Assembly: GCA_964023275.1 (NCBI GenBank)
Contig: OZ029919.1
Coordinates: 34,449,865 to 34,513,864 of the forward strand
Length of the DNA stretch: 64,000 nt
Direction: 5' to 3'
Source: Norana najaformis
Lineage: Eukaryota; Annelida; Clitellata; Crassiclitellata; Hormogastridae
Shown here: piece after piece, positions 10,996 through 22,411 of the stretch
How the letters are laid out: each line of letters starts with the position of its first letter
How positions within the stretch are numbered: position 1 is the first letter of the stretch
Translations under genes and position numbers: made by a program
Notes under the pieces: generated by a model
Seen by the model: the letters and a program-made list of their open reading frames with translations, nothing else
The model's database searches: none
What the model was told of the DNA's origin: nothing

Positions 10996-12095
10996 AGGGT
11001 CTAAGCTACTGCTTGGTTGGGAAGCTAGGGTAACCATGGCCCTCTAACCTGGGGCTAATTTGAGATCTACTTGTGTTTTGCCCCAGCTTCATCTTCATTC
11101 ACTGTAAACGCCATGAACACCGTGGGCTGAAATGTGTGCAACTTTTTTTATCAAGTTAACACTGCAGTTATGATTATGATTTGCTTATGCAAACCAAAAA
11201 ATGTATCATATATTACATGTATACAAAGTGTGTAGGCGTATATAACCTATATATAGCAAACGAACCTTATGAGAGGCCGTTGTCGGTCGTTGGCTGTCCT
11301 TATATCATTCTGACGGATTATAGCATACACTATGTTGTTTAAGCGTGAAATTTGCTACGTAATTCTGGCAGTTTGGACTTGCTGTTGCCGTCGGAAGTAT
11401 ATCTCGTTTGCAACACGGTTTTACTTATTTCAGACAGTTTTTGTTGCATGCTATCGTGACTTTCGGTGACTGGAATGGTCCACCTACAGAGGGGTAGAGG
11501 ATTCCAGCTGGAAGGTCAAGCCTCAGACCTACATACGCCATCTGGGCGTGTACGCATGGAAATCTTGGATTCGGGGAGGAAGGAAGTCTTTGGAGCGGCA
11601 CCGACTGTCAATCACGGAATGGCTCAACTACTTACCGGCCGGAGGGCGACGAATGTCTGTCCTACGCATATCCGTCGGTTCGAGGGATACCCGGACGCCG
11701 CCTCGCCTTCCGTCTACGAGGGACTGCTGGACGGTGAGACAACCGTGAGCCATCGGCGGCGGATTACATCGTCTATTGTAGTTCCTTATTCTCGATACTA
11801 CGTGATTCAGGAACTCTTCCATCTGTCATCTTTCAACTCTAGTTAGAAATCTGTTAGTAGGGAGGGCTACGTGTTTGTGCGAGCCTACCACCGGTGACTC
11901 TTCTAGTTATCTGGGTAAAGTTTGTAATGGATGAATGTTCAATTCTTGATGACATTTAGCATCGTTATGCATAGTGCTTAGAGGGCCTTTGTTTCGTTTC
12001 TCTTGTAGCGATGCTATGCAAATTTCTTATTACAATTACAGTCACATACATATTACAGTACTAAATCAGGTATCAACCATGAAAAGATGACGATG

Positions 12096-12275
12096 GCAAT
12101 CGTAATCGTAATCCCGAGACTTCTACAGCGCCCAACGAAAGCCACGTCACGGAGACCAGCTTATTCACAGGCGCTCAGTCAAAACAAAATCGATAGGTGT
12201 TCGGTTCCAGGTCAAGATCCAAGAGTCAGGCAGAGAGACGGCGTGGCAGCTACGGTGTGTGATATTTGGGATCGG
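12096..12275 (-). mobile_element. Family A LINE 3' end copy
   Basis: AATCGTAATCGTAATCCCGA tail, then CTTCTACAGCGCCCAACG and the conserved 3' UTR blocks; truncated earlier than the 12780 copy. Confidence 0.7.
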
Positions 12276-12779
12276 AATGAGGCGATACTGATGAAACTTG
12301 TCTTCCTTGTCTCATACATAATAGAGACTTGTGATCTTCAAGGCAGGAGAGCAAGCATCGCCGCTCCCTATATAACTCCAGGCGATGCTCACCTGGCTTA
12401 CCAAGTTGATGATGCGGTAGATTTATGCAACATCAGCGGGAAACTTGGATACGCCGGATAAGTGGCAATAAATGGAATATTGCTCACATGTATCGGATAT
12501 TCCAACAGGTTGTTTATATGCCTTCCAAGTGATTTGCCTGCTTATTAGCCAGCGGTCCCTGCCTGATGTATGCCCATAGGCCTACATATATTAATACATA
12601 CATTTTTGTATACACAGTGTATATTATGCATAAAAACATGTATACTTTATGCTGGAAACTATATTTACTAAATGTTTATACGGTCTCCATAGGAGGACTT
12701 GCATATATATATATATATTGTATATATATATATATATATCTGTCCGTGTAAATACGCTTCTGTTCTTGTGTAGGCCTAT

Positions 12780-13105
12780 ATCGTAATCGTAATCTCGAGA
12801 TTTCTGCAGCGCCCAACGAAAGCTAAGTCGCGGGAACCAGCTTATTCACAGGCGCTTAGTCAAAACAAAATGGATAGGCAAGTAGGGTTCTGTTCCAGGT
12901 CGAGATACAAGAGTCAGGCAGACAGTCAAACGGCTACAGCAGATGGTGTTTGGAACTGGACCGGAAAGTAGGTAAGGGGAAGAGAAAGAACCAGGATATG
13001 ATCTGTGGAAATGGAGTGTTTTCAGTTTTGAGTGAAAGACCTGTACAGAGACTGCATGCAGGAGGTGAAGTGTTGGTCAGTTCGTGTGATGGGTCAGATA
13101 ACTAC
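12780..13105 (-). mobile_element. Family A LINE 3' end copy with remnant ORF
   Basis: Starts with the TCGTAATCGTAATCTCGAGA tail and extends through the 3' UTR into the degraded ORF end (GAGTGAAAGACCTGTACAGA). Confidence 0.72.
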
Positions 13106-14226
13106 TTAAACAATTTGCGATCGGTACACATACACGTGTATATGTGTATATATAGACTACTCGTGTGTACGTCAGGTAACTGGATGTGCAGGTATAAAGG
13201 CTATCGCCATTTATAAGCGCTGCAGTGGTGATGGTACATCATCGCAAGGTTCAGTTACGGCTCCTCTGGTTGACAGTCCGCACAAGTTCTCGCTTCACAG
13301 TTCATTAATCACATCGACGGACGCCAAGATTGAAGAAGGATCCAGCCTTCACCGGCATCCGGGCACTCCCTGGATACTTAGGCGCTGATGGAGAGCGATA
13401 ATACGGGAAAGCATACATACGACGCTAAGTCAAAACATCGTTCGTGTGCACGTTGACGCGTAGCCGTTTTTGTATGCAGAAAATACTAAATTTATCAACT
13501 ATGTCGCTATATTTCTGTCTTGTGGACTGATCTTGTGGATATGACCTGATTGCGGCTTGGCTTTGATGCCTTTTGCATTAGACACCGGCGCATTAGTAAA
13601 ATAACAACTGCAATACTTAGGAACAAAGCCTCCTCCGTAAACGCCTTTAAAGTCATTCTGCTCGATAGTGATTTCCTCAGTCGTCAGGTCGAGATCACCT
13701 ACGATGAGTTTCACTTTAAATGGCGCTTTATAAATTTGCGATTACGAAACCACCAAAAATGACGTCATAAATTTCCGGAGATAAATACCCATATGTGTAT
13801 ATATACATATACATATATTAGAGTGTAACTTGTCCACAAACTGTATGGACAGATTAAATAGAAACATTTAAGTTAGAAATTAAGTAGGCCTAGATATAAA
13901 TTAAGCACACCCTAGAATATTTAGGCCGGTCTGGATTGTACGATTATTTTGATCAGACTTCCGAAATGCAACTAGCAGTAATCATTTCTGACCTATCTCG
14001 TTTACATATAGCAGCAACTTTTATGCACATTTGTTTGGCGGCGTGTATGCTTGGAAGATCCTTTCTACTTAACGTCCTGCGGATTTGTTTTCGCCGACTG
14101 TTTCGGACAGTGACATATCTAACGGTGAACGGAGGCTGCCGTGATCTGCCTTGCCGTCAACATAATTGAACATTCCGCGCTTTTTAGGTTAATTCATAAA
14201 TCAACGCGATATAAAATATCTGATTT

Positions 14227-14260
<34 letters not shown>

Positions 14261-14264
14261 TAAT
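14227..14264. repeat. TAA/TTA palindromic microsatellite
   Basis: (TAA)n runs directly into (TTA)n, a near-perfect palindrome able to extrude a cruciform. Confidence 0.8.
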
Positions 14265-14346
14265 CTACCTTTTCCCAGCTTTTTCCCCACTTCCATGCAT
14301 AACCATGTAATGAAATACACTTTTAAACTACTTTTCGAGTTACTAC

Positions 14347-14450
14347 TGTTAATCTAACCTAATCTAAAGCGATTAGATTAGATGAAGGCTTCTATAGCGC
14401 CGTTATCATAATGCCAAAGACATCCGTCGATGTTCGCTTCCAGTGAAAAT
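14347..14450 (-). repeat. Family B short repeat
   Basis: AATCTAACCTAATCTAAAGC tail then GGCTTCTATAGCGCCGTTAT and CATAATGCCAAAGACATC. Confidence 0.55.
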
Positions 14451-14505
14451 CGTAATCCATTGTAAAACCCAGGTGGAATGCTGAAAGGTCAGAGAAACCA
14501 GATTC

Positions 14506-14635
14506 ATAATCGTGATCTCGAGATTTATGCAGCGCCTAACGAAAACCAGGTCACGGGGACCAGCTTATTCGCAGGCGCTCCGTCAAAACAAAATCGCTAG
14601 GTAAAGTGTTCGGTTCCAGGTCAAGATCCAAGTTA
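14506..14635 (-). mobile_element. Family A LINE 3' end copy
   Basis: CGTGATCTCGAGATTTATGC then AGCGCCTAACG and the GGTTCCAGGTCAAGATCC block; short copy. Confidence 0.68.
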
Positions 14636-14804
14636 GGTTGCGGTTGGTAAGCAAGTTGAAAGAGATTAGTCTTTAGTTTAAATCTGAATGACATCAAAGA
14701 ATTTAGAGAAACAGCTGAACTAAGCAGTTGCGAAACGAGTATGGAATTAAGGAGCTCGCTGCTAGACTCGATTGGGAAGCCCCTGCACGATATTAGGCCT
14801 ATCT

Positions 14805-14960
14805 ACGTCGTAATTGTAATTGTAAACTCAAAATTCATAAAGCGCTACATAAAAACTAAGCGCAAGGCACCAGCTTATTGACAAGCGCTGCGTCAAGTCA
14901 GCGGAGTTGTCCAAAGATGCCATGTCAAGAACCGCAGTGCCTAAAGAACTGATTTTTTGC
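14805..14960 (-). repeat. Family D short repeat
   Basis: GTAATTGTAATTGTAAACTC, AAAGCGCTACATAAAAACTA, ACAAGCGCTGCGTCAAGTCA, TTGTCCAAAGATGCCATGTC. Confidence 0.62.
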
Positions 14961-15769
14961 ATGGAAGAACAAGCTGTATGTCGCATCAAAGGCTGCCCGA
15001 CTATACGTTGTACATACAAATCAGAATCTGGTGAGAAAAAGTCGAATTCACTGTTTTTAAGGTCAATAAAGTATAAATGCGAAAATCACCTCTTGAAGTT
15101 CAACTATTCTTCAAAGTACAGACAGAGACGAGCTGCTTCCTTTTCAAAACTAACCCATATAGTTCGTCACGTGACCAGGTACTACCAACGACTATACATA
15201 CACCATATAACTATATCCAAACACTTGGAATTGCTCACATCTTTCCACATGGACAATACACCTAAGTGAATTTTACTGGTTAATATTGCTTCATATACTG
15301 CATCTTTCAACGTATTAGCCAATGTCCTGCTAAGAAAGATATTCAAGCCGAAGTGACGATATCTAGCCCACCACAACTGTAAATTCAAGTACAGCATACA
15401 AGGCTTATTTCACTGTCAAGTATATGAAAATATCGGCATTTATGTCCCATAAATCAACGAATATGAAGTAGTCCAGTGCACACATGAGTGTGATTTATCG
15501 TTGCATTTATGCGTCCAGATCCGTAGCTTCACAGGTTATCTAGCTTATTTGTATGGAGCTGGATATCCCTTGCAAGTGTATTTACATCAACACCATCGAC
15601 GATTATTGCTTTGAACATAATTGATCCGTCCGTCTGCACGGATTACACGCAACGAGAACGTCTTCTATCTGGCATATTTATCATTTCGGGTTGGAATTCT
15701 CGATGTGCCTAAATTTCGTTAACCTTTCCCGATGAAAAAAGACGTCGAAATAAGTGGGACTTGTTTTGA

Positions 15770-16082
15770 ACGATCTGACATATCTTGTCGGATTGTAAAA
15801 CTGGATACGAATGTGAAATTCGTGAACCTTGCAGATTTGAACGACGACCCTTCCTACCTATCGATTTTGTTTTGACTGAGAGCATGTGAATCAATGGCGG
15901 ATTTAGCTGTATAGGCGTGGGGCGGTTATATGCCGGTGCCTCCTAGAATGTAGCACCCCTCTAGAATGCCCTTACCCCAAACGAGCAATCCTAGAGACGC
16001 CACTGTTGCGAATAAGCTGGTTCCCGCGACTTAGCTTTCTTTTGGCGCTGTAGAAATCTTGAGTTTACGATTATGATTAAGA
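15770..16082 (+). mobile_element. Family A LINE 3' end copy split by a MITE
   Basis: The block CTATCGATTTTGTTTTGACT is separated from AATAAGCTGGTTCCCGCGAC by a 114-bp insert (15892-16005). The copy ends GGCGCTGTAGAAATCTTGAG plus a GATTAC-like tail. Confidence 0.72.
15892..16005. mobile_element. hAT-like MITE nested in family A
   Basis: The terminal inverted repeats CAATGGCGGATTTAG and (reverse complement of the right end) CAGTGGCGTCTCTAG match at 11 of 15 positions, with the CARTGGCG start typical of non-autonomous hAT elements. The flanking 8-mers ATGTGAAT and TTGCGAAT match at 6 of 8, an aged 8-bp duplication. Excising it restores the host repeat. Confidence 0.62.
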
Positions 16083-16199
16083 TGTCAAAATGAATAAGAC
16101 TTGTACAAAATTCTTTTACACTATACAGTTATCCGAAGTGTAAGTTTCTACAGGTTGTTCGCAAATACATCTTTTTATAGTAATTGTATTAATTTTATT

Positions 16200-16262
16200 A
16201 GTGACAATTATTATTATTATTTAATTAGTGACAATCATTATTATTATTATTATTATTATTTT
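16200..16262. repeat. ATT microsatellite
   Basis: ATT units abut the 3' side of the family C SINE at 16258-16412. Confidence 0.8.
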
Positions 16263-16412
16263 GCATTTATTACTTGCGCAAGGTCAGTAAAGCAATTGTT
16301 AGTGAAGGACTTGGTCAAGGTCCCTACAGTAACCGTCTCAGGGGAGGAGGCTCGAACCCGTACTCCCAGCATTACAAGCCGAGCGCTCTTTCCAATCGGC
16401 TACCGCGCCCCA
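16258..16412 (-). mobile_element. Family C tRNA-headed SINE
   Basis: Minus-strand head GGTAGCCGATTGGAAAGAGC and a box-B-like GGGTTCGAGCC, then CTGAGACGGTTACTGTAGGG and TTGACCAAGTCCTTCAC. The 3' end is degraded and abuts an ATT array. Confidence 0.65.
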
Positions 16413-16640
16413 CTTTTAGAATCATAAATAACGAGTTACTTTTAGACTGCTTTAGAATGTCACTTATCAGCTCAAGAGAAAGGAGAGAACTAACAGAAAC
16501 ACAGCTTTAATTGTTTTCTAAAAGCGAGAACACCGTCGGTCTTCTGAATTGCTGCCGGAAGGCTCTTCTGCGCACGTGGCCTAGAGACCCGAAAGGCCGC
16601 CTCACCCGCCTCTATCTTAGTTACTGGCACGAAGGGAGTG

Positions 16641-16712
16641 TGCGATAGCCCAATGGTTAGCGCGCTGGACTGTTATTCATAAGGTCGGGGTTCAATTCCC
16701 TACGGGGCAGAC
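16641..16712 (+). other. tRNA-like sequence (pseudogene or SINE head)
   Basis: Box A-like TAGCCCAATGGTTAGCGCGC and box B GGGTTCAATTCCC are present with tRNA spacing. The 5' acceptor strand does not pair with the 3' CGGGGCA, and the anticodon stem is poor, so a functional tRNA is unlikely. Confidence 0.4.
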
Positions 16713-17065
16713 GTTTGTTTCGATTTCGACTCCACTTGCGCCCTCTAGACAACGCGGCTACAATGAGTACATTGACAGTACACTGACATTTGGGAGAATT
16801 TATCAGCGCAACACAAAATCCGCGTCAGAAAGACCAGTTAAACGCTGGCGGTATATCAGTTCAAGTCCGCAAGAGCCACGTTGATTGGCCAGTTTCGGTG
16901 TCAGATCAGGATCAGGGAGGGGTCAAGTATAGGTAGGTTGACGTCAAGAGCCAAACGAGGTCGTTAATCAATGAGGTAAATTATGGTAAGGTAAGATATC
17001 TTATGACTGTTGTTGATTTTTGAACTCATGTGCAGAGCCCTTTTCTTCTGCCTCGACAGTGCTAC

Positions 17066-17225
17066 GGCGCTATATAAACTGTCATTATTAATATTATTGC
17101 TATTGTTGTTATTATTATTATTGTTATTGTTGTAATTGTTGTTGTTAATGTTGTTATTGTTGTTGTTGTTATTGTTGTTATTGTTGTTGTTGTTGTTATT
17201 GTTGTTGTTATTGTTGTCGTTGTTG

Positions 17226-17311
<86 letters not shown>

Positions 17312-17312
17312 A
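17066..17312. repeat. GGCGCTATATAA box followed by TTG/ATT array
   Basis: CGGCGCTATATAAACTGTC is followed by about 230 bases of TTG and ATT units; the array looks like an expanded retroelement tail. Confidence 0.7.
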
Positions 17313-17938
17313 GCTAACTGACGCACTGCACGATACGGTAAGGTTAGGTTATTATAAGTTGTCAAAACGGTATTGTAATCGCTTGAACCCAACCGAGTCC
17401 ACCTCATCGAGTATTTCCAGTAATGCATCTGCAGTCCGAAAGCCTAGGCGATCAGAAGATAACGCCACCGAGCCAGACTCGCGCACTCACGGAGACACAC
17501 ATATACGAAGACACACACATAGACACAGGCAGAAGCACTGCAAAGGTCCGTATCAAAAAGTGTGACGTCAGTCCGTGGCTTCTCCTGTTGGGCCTCTTCC
17601 ACCTGCGCCAAGTCTCTTCCTGGCTCTCCCTCTGAGCCCTCACTACCACCACCACCTTCAGACCCTCGGCTCAGCCCAGGTACTGTCTACTAGCGTTGGC
17701 AAATGGCAGGGCTTCTCCGCCGAATCCTTTCTCGCCTGCCGGTGTGACGCCAAATGAGGTCCGCGAGAACGCAGTTCCGAAGAATAATGTGATTGGTTCA
17801 CGTGACTAGGATGCGGAAATTTGTTTCTAAAAATAGAACTGGTATTTTACTGTCGCTTCGTTCGTCAGTCATGCTTTGTCCTAGTTACTACTGCGCTATC
17901 GCACTATTATTATTTTTTCCCCGAGGTTCTTATGATCC

Positions 17939-17939
17939 C

Positions 17940-17991
<52 letters not shown>

Positions 17992-18056
17992 TACTACTAC
18001 TACTACTACTATTATTATTATTATTGTAGTTGTTGTTGTTAATTTTTTTATTATTA
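17939..18056. repeat. ATT/CTA microsatellite
   Basis: ATT units, then ACT units, then ATT again. Confidence 0.85.
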
Positions 18057-18255
18057 TAAAGGCTTCTATTTCTTCTACTTCTGCTTGGGCTTCTATTTCT
18101 TCATCTACTAAAATATTAACTTTCTGTCAAAATTTCGGAATAAAAACTACAGGTCTTGTCTCCAACCGTCCTCGAGCCGAGTACTGGCTGCACCGCGGAC
18201 AATTTTGTGGCATCTCCCTCGTCTCCTGTAATAACTGGTGGAACAATAATTCAGT

Positions 18256-18534
18256 TCACGACTTGATGTTATCGATCCATGTCATCTTGGGTCTTCCATG
18301 AGCTCGGGATCCAGAAATAGCGCCTTGGATGATCTCTTTCTCTACGCAGTCTCCACTCTTTCGTAGCACATGCCCGAAGTATGAAAGCTCCCTGTGCTTG
18401 ATCAATCCGAGCAGAACTTCTCTACACCTGCAAGAGGATACCTTAATATTCGCCTCACCGTGTTGGCAACTACTTTTCCACTTGCTAAAATATTTATTAG
18501 TATCAAATTTTGCTATCAGATCAACAAGGTACAT
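18256..18534 (-). pseudogene. LINE reverse transcriptase C-terminal fragment
   Basis: Minus-strand translation gives L-S-Y-F-G-H-V-L-R-K-S, I-I-Q-G-A-I-S-G-S and H-G-R-P-K-M-T-W-I-D-N-I, the Y-F-G-H / G-R-P / W-x-D-x-I block that ends many non-LTR ORFs, including the LINE at 60.6-62.6 kb. The first 25 or so codons instead resemble DNA at about 1134-1195 on the plus strand, so this is a mosaic of repeats. There is no catalytic domain. Confidence 0.7.
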
Positions 18535-18810
18535 TAAGTGTACTCCTTACGTTGCGCCAAAGTTGACGGAGTCGGAACCGTTTTCGCCCAGGGTCTGAAA
18601 TGGCATCACACCCGGCTGGCGGCGGCCCTCTCATCCGTCCATCAGTCGGTCGATCGGGTTACCGGCCGTTGACGGATAGGAGCTCGCGGGAGCCGAGCAG
18701 CAGACGCGGCCGACGGCTGAGCATGTGTCAGCGTCGGTGATGATGTTTGCAGACGGTTTCCACAGCGGTCTCGATATACGCGCCGTTGGGAAGCTCTGAC
18801 GGGTTTCCAG

Positions 18811-18867
18811 GCGGTGGTGGCGGCGGCGGCGGTGGTGGCGGCGGTGGTGGCGGCGGTGGTGGTGGAT
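18811..18867. repeat. GGTGGC microsatellite
   Basis: GGT and GGC triplets inside a GC-rich, CpG-bearing patch. Confidence 0.85.
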
Positions 18868-19571
18868 ACCTTCACCATCGGGACTTCGTCTGCCGGCGAA
18901 AGTGGTTGCAAATAGCGGTCCTCGTTCGGCGCTGGAGCGGGCTCTGATTATGCGACTTGTTCGCTGCGGTACGACATGGTTTCAGACTTCTTTGCTGCTC
19001 CGGTTTGCGGTGATTCTTTGCTGCTTTGCAACAGAATGCGGAGTATTGTTGTTATTTCATAGCAGTGCGGAAAGGATGTCTTTACGTTCGCTGGCGAAAA
19101 CCAACATCTGCCGAGCGCTGGACTTTACAAGCGCTTTTCACAGATGCCATCCAATTGTAAGCCGGGAGTTTTAATGGAATGTCGTTGCGTGAGCCATGGA
19201 GCAAGTAAGTAAGCAAGTAAGTAATGCGTTTGTAGTTGTTGTGGATCTTAAAGTTTCACGGAGAAAGACTACAGACGGATTCTTCTACGTGTGTTGTGTG
19301 CAAACGTGGAGATATTTTGACGCTTTCCATCAAGTGTTGCACCCTCTTTTGGAATAACTCTCTTTCCAAATTCCGTTTTTTAAGTGCTTAACTTTCCAGA
19401 GGTGAGTGAAGTGTTAATGGCCAGACTTGGACAAGCGCAGCTACTGTAGCTTTATTAAGTTTTGTCGCTGTTATTTTTCATGTCCGACGCATGATGATGA
19501 TGGCAACGACGGCAACGATAATGATGATATCGACTAAGGATGATTATGAATGATGACGATGATTTGGTAAT

Positions 19572-19775
19572 AATTATAATCTAATCCAATCTAATCTATT
19601 GTAATCCAATCTAATCCAATCCAATCCAATCTAATGCAATCCAATCTAATCCAATCCAATCTAATCCCGTCCAATCTAATCGACTCCACTCCAAGGCAAT
19701 CCAATCTATTCTAATGACTTCTATAGCGCCGTTATCCTAAAACATAAGACATCATTCGATGGTTGTAAGTGATTA
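19572..19775 (-). repeat. Family B with long pentanucleotide tail
   Basis: About 135 bases of TAATC/CAATC/TAATCTAA units followed by GACTTCTATAGCGCCGTTAT. The tail side has expanded into a microsatellite. Confidence 0.65.
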
Positions 19776-19803
19776 TGATTATTATGATATCGCGATAATA
19801 AAG

Positions 19804-19938
19804 ACAACCACCACCACCACCACCACCACCACCACCACCTCCACCAACACCACCACCACCACCACCACCACCACCACCTCCACCACCACCACCTCCACCA
19901 CCACCACCACCACCACCACCACCAATAACAACAACAAC
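19804..19938. repeat. CAC trinucleotide array
   Basis: Nearly pure (CAC)n with a few CTC interruptions, then AACAAC. Confidence 0.88.
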
Positions 19939-20451
19939 ACAGAGTATTAACTCAGCATGGCAATTCAGTAATTGCCTCTTCCACAGACCCGGCTGGCATC
20001 ACCGGCAATCGTAACTCTATGTAACAATCGCACAAACACGTTGCCCGAGACCACATATTTGTTACCGAATGTTTTATTTCTGACTTCAAAACAGGCTACA
20101 GCGGCGCTTAGGTGTTTTTCGTCATACACGCAATCTCGTCTTTTCCAACCGTCCAAGTTCCATAAATGTTTATGCGCTCCGAACCTTGTCCGATTGGCAA
20201 CACTGTGAGTGCAGACTGGGCTAAAAAGTATCGCGTTAAGATAAATTATTACTAACTCTTCCTGCGCAACGAGCTATCCTCCACACCCCCCGTAGCTTAA
20301 CAGCATCATAGGCTGAGCTGAGTGCCTCTTCCAACGCCGCTCCAAGCATGCTTGAAGTGTGCTCCGTAACGACGGGGAACAGTAGCGGGTAGAGTTAGCA
20401 GGGTGATGTCATAGAACGCAGAGAGTTTGTTTTTTCACGTGACATAACATA

Positions 20452-20605
20452 ATGTCAAGATTTCTACAGCGCCCAAAGAAAGCGGGAAGCAGCTAATTCA
20501 CAGGCACTCAGTCAAAACAAACAACACTACGTCTCATGAAATTTCTGCGCATGTCTTTCCTTTAAAACCGAAAACACCCATAGGATTTGTGTAACAGGAC
20601 TGTTT
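20452..20605. mobile_element. Two family A fragments in opposite orientation
   Basis: 20452-20525 is a minus-orientation end (GATTTCTACAGCGCCCAAAG, CACTCAGTCAAAACAAA). It is followed at about 20540 by a plus-orientation ORF-end piece (TTTCTGCGCATGTCTTTCC). The GATTAC tail is absent. Confidence 0.5.
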
Positions 20606-20945
20606 GTACTTGAGGAAGAATAATCCGAGTTAACTCTGAGCGTGCTGGGACCAGCAGTTGAACGCGCCGTCGTTAGTCTATGGCTTTCAGTCGGCCGCCA
20701 CGTGCTCCAGTAATTAGGATAGCGGTCCATCTCGTAGTCCGGGCGAGGATCCGAGCAGATAGGGACGCCGACGAGTCTATGTTTTGGGTGGGCCGAGAAG
20801 TCTCGTTAGTATGGGCGATATTTGGAGTAGTTATAACGACTAGGCGAATAGGAGCAGCGGTTGGAAGTGATTTATTGAACGTATGCAATGCAGATTTGTG
20901 GGTGGGTTACCTTGCTTGTTAAAGATTGGGCGATATTTGAAGAAA

Positions 20946-21498
20946 TAAAAGTAGGACAGTAGTCATAGAAACATAGAGAAAGATAAAGAGAAAGAGAGAG
21001 ACATACAGAGAGAGACACAGCGAGAAGATGAGAGAGACAGAGATTGAGACACTGAGACAGACGCAGAGACAGAGACAGAGAAGAGAGACTGAGAGAAACA
21101 AAGGTATAGACAGTGAGAGATAGGTAGAGAGACAGAGATGTAGAAACAGAGATACAGAGATACAGACGTAGGGACAAACATCGACAAAGACACGGCGAGA
21201 AACAGAGAGAGACAGAGGCAGAGAAAAAGAAAAACCCAGAGACAGCCCATGCGATCAGATATCGAAACAGAAACAGATATACAGACAGCGATACACAGAC
21301 AGAAGGACATAGAGATAGACAGAAAGATACAGAGATATAAACACAGACAGAGAGAGACAGACAAAGAGACAGATACATACAAAGAGACAGAGACAGACAA
21401 AGACAGACAAAGAGAGACAAAGACAGATAAGCATTCATACACACATATGCCGACAGACAGACATAGAGACAGATAGACAGAGACAGACAGACAGACAG
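20946..21498. repeat. AGAC/AGAG tetranucleotide array
   Basis: About 550 bases of degenerate AGAC, AGAG and ATAC units. Confidence 0.88.
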
Positions 21499-21954
21499 CG
21501 TCATGTTATTGTCTGCACAGCTGCGTGTAGCGAAAGCTCGAAAAACGCCTTTAGTCTCGTGCTTTGTTTTCCTGTTTATTGACAGAAACGAAACTGTTTC
21601 TGCGGTTTCTAAGAAGCTAAATCTGGCTAATCAAGAACCGAAACTCATCTGCAGCCCATCCGATCTTGTGTGCAAATTGTACCAACAAAGATGTTGCTTT
21701 CAAGACGAGTTTCTCTAAGCCACTCAGTAAGAGACGCCCGTAAAATTTACGTTTGAAACTGCGATAAATGTCGAGACTTTTGCCGTAAATTTCCCGTGCG
21801 CAATCTTTCGCTAATAGACGCTAAAAGTCTCGACGTTTTTCACGGTTTTAAACGTAATTTTTACGAGCGGTTCATACAGTGCAAATGTCTTCGTTAATTT
21901 GCCCATTAGTATGGGTCTTGACTGAGCCTCAGACGACGAGAATACATTGGATTT

Positions 21955-22062
21955 CGACTGGAATTCTCCAACGGATTTCTCTAGAAGCAGCCATCAATTG
22001 ACGCTTTGTGCATTATGGTTACGGCGCTATAGAAGTATTTAGATTAGAATTGATTAGATCAG
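21955..22062 (+). repeat. Family B short repeat
   Basis: Ends GTTACGGCGCTATAGAAGTA followed by TTAGATTAGAATTGATTAGA. Confidence 0.55.
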
Positions 22063-22249
22063 TGGTCTTCAGAGTTTTACGCCTGGAACCGTTTTAACTG
22101 AGTCAGACTTACGGCTGACCTTCTACGGCCCAACGACTTTTTGTATCAGGAATGAACAAATATGACCATAAAGGTTAAAATGCCTTCGCTGTGACATGAA
22201 TACTGACGTCACCATAATAATAAAATAGATACAGTATTAGAAAAAAGGT

Positions 22250-22411
22250 TAGAGTGGCTGCCTGCCTGACTCTTGGATCTTGACCTGGACCCAAAACCTT
22301 CTTGCCTGTCGATTTTGTTTTGACTCAGCGCCTGCGAATAAGCTAGTTCCCGCGACTTAGCTTTTGTTGGGCGCTGTGGAAATCTCGAGCTTACGATTAC
22401 GATTTACTGAA
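22250..22411 (+). mobile_element. Family A LINE 3' end copy
   Basis: CTTGGATCTTGACCTGGACC through GTTGGGCGCTGTGGAAATCT and a GATTAC tail. Confidence 0.7.

Noticed and set aside
11460..11850. GC-richer island with open frames (R-H-L-G-V-Y-A-W in one, V-C-P-T-H-I-R-R in another)
   Set aside because: One phrase recalls nucleotidyltransferase motifs, but the rest does not align, two frames overlap equally well and no splice context fits. A BLASTX search would decide.
16641..16712. Functional tRNA gene
   Set aside because: Internal boxes are good but the acceptor and anticodon stems do not pair; reported as tRNA-like only.
16964..17428. 154-codon minus-strand frame rich in Asn
   Set aside because: It is the translation of ATT/TTG microsatellite DNA with no conserved domain; the same applies to Asn, Ile, Tyr and Leu runs at 31.6 and 53.7 kb.
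20872..21504. 210-codon minus-strand frame with Ser/Leu/Cys repeats resembling a multi-pass membrane protein
   Set aside because: The hydrophobic pattern comes from AGAC/TCTG repeats; all frames of that strand are open.
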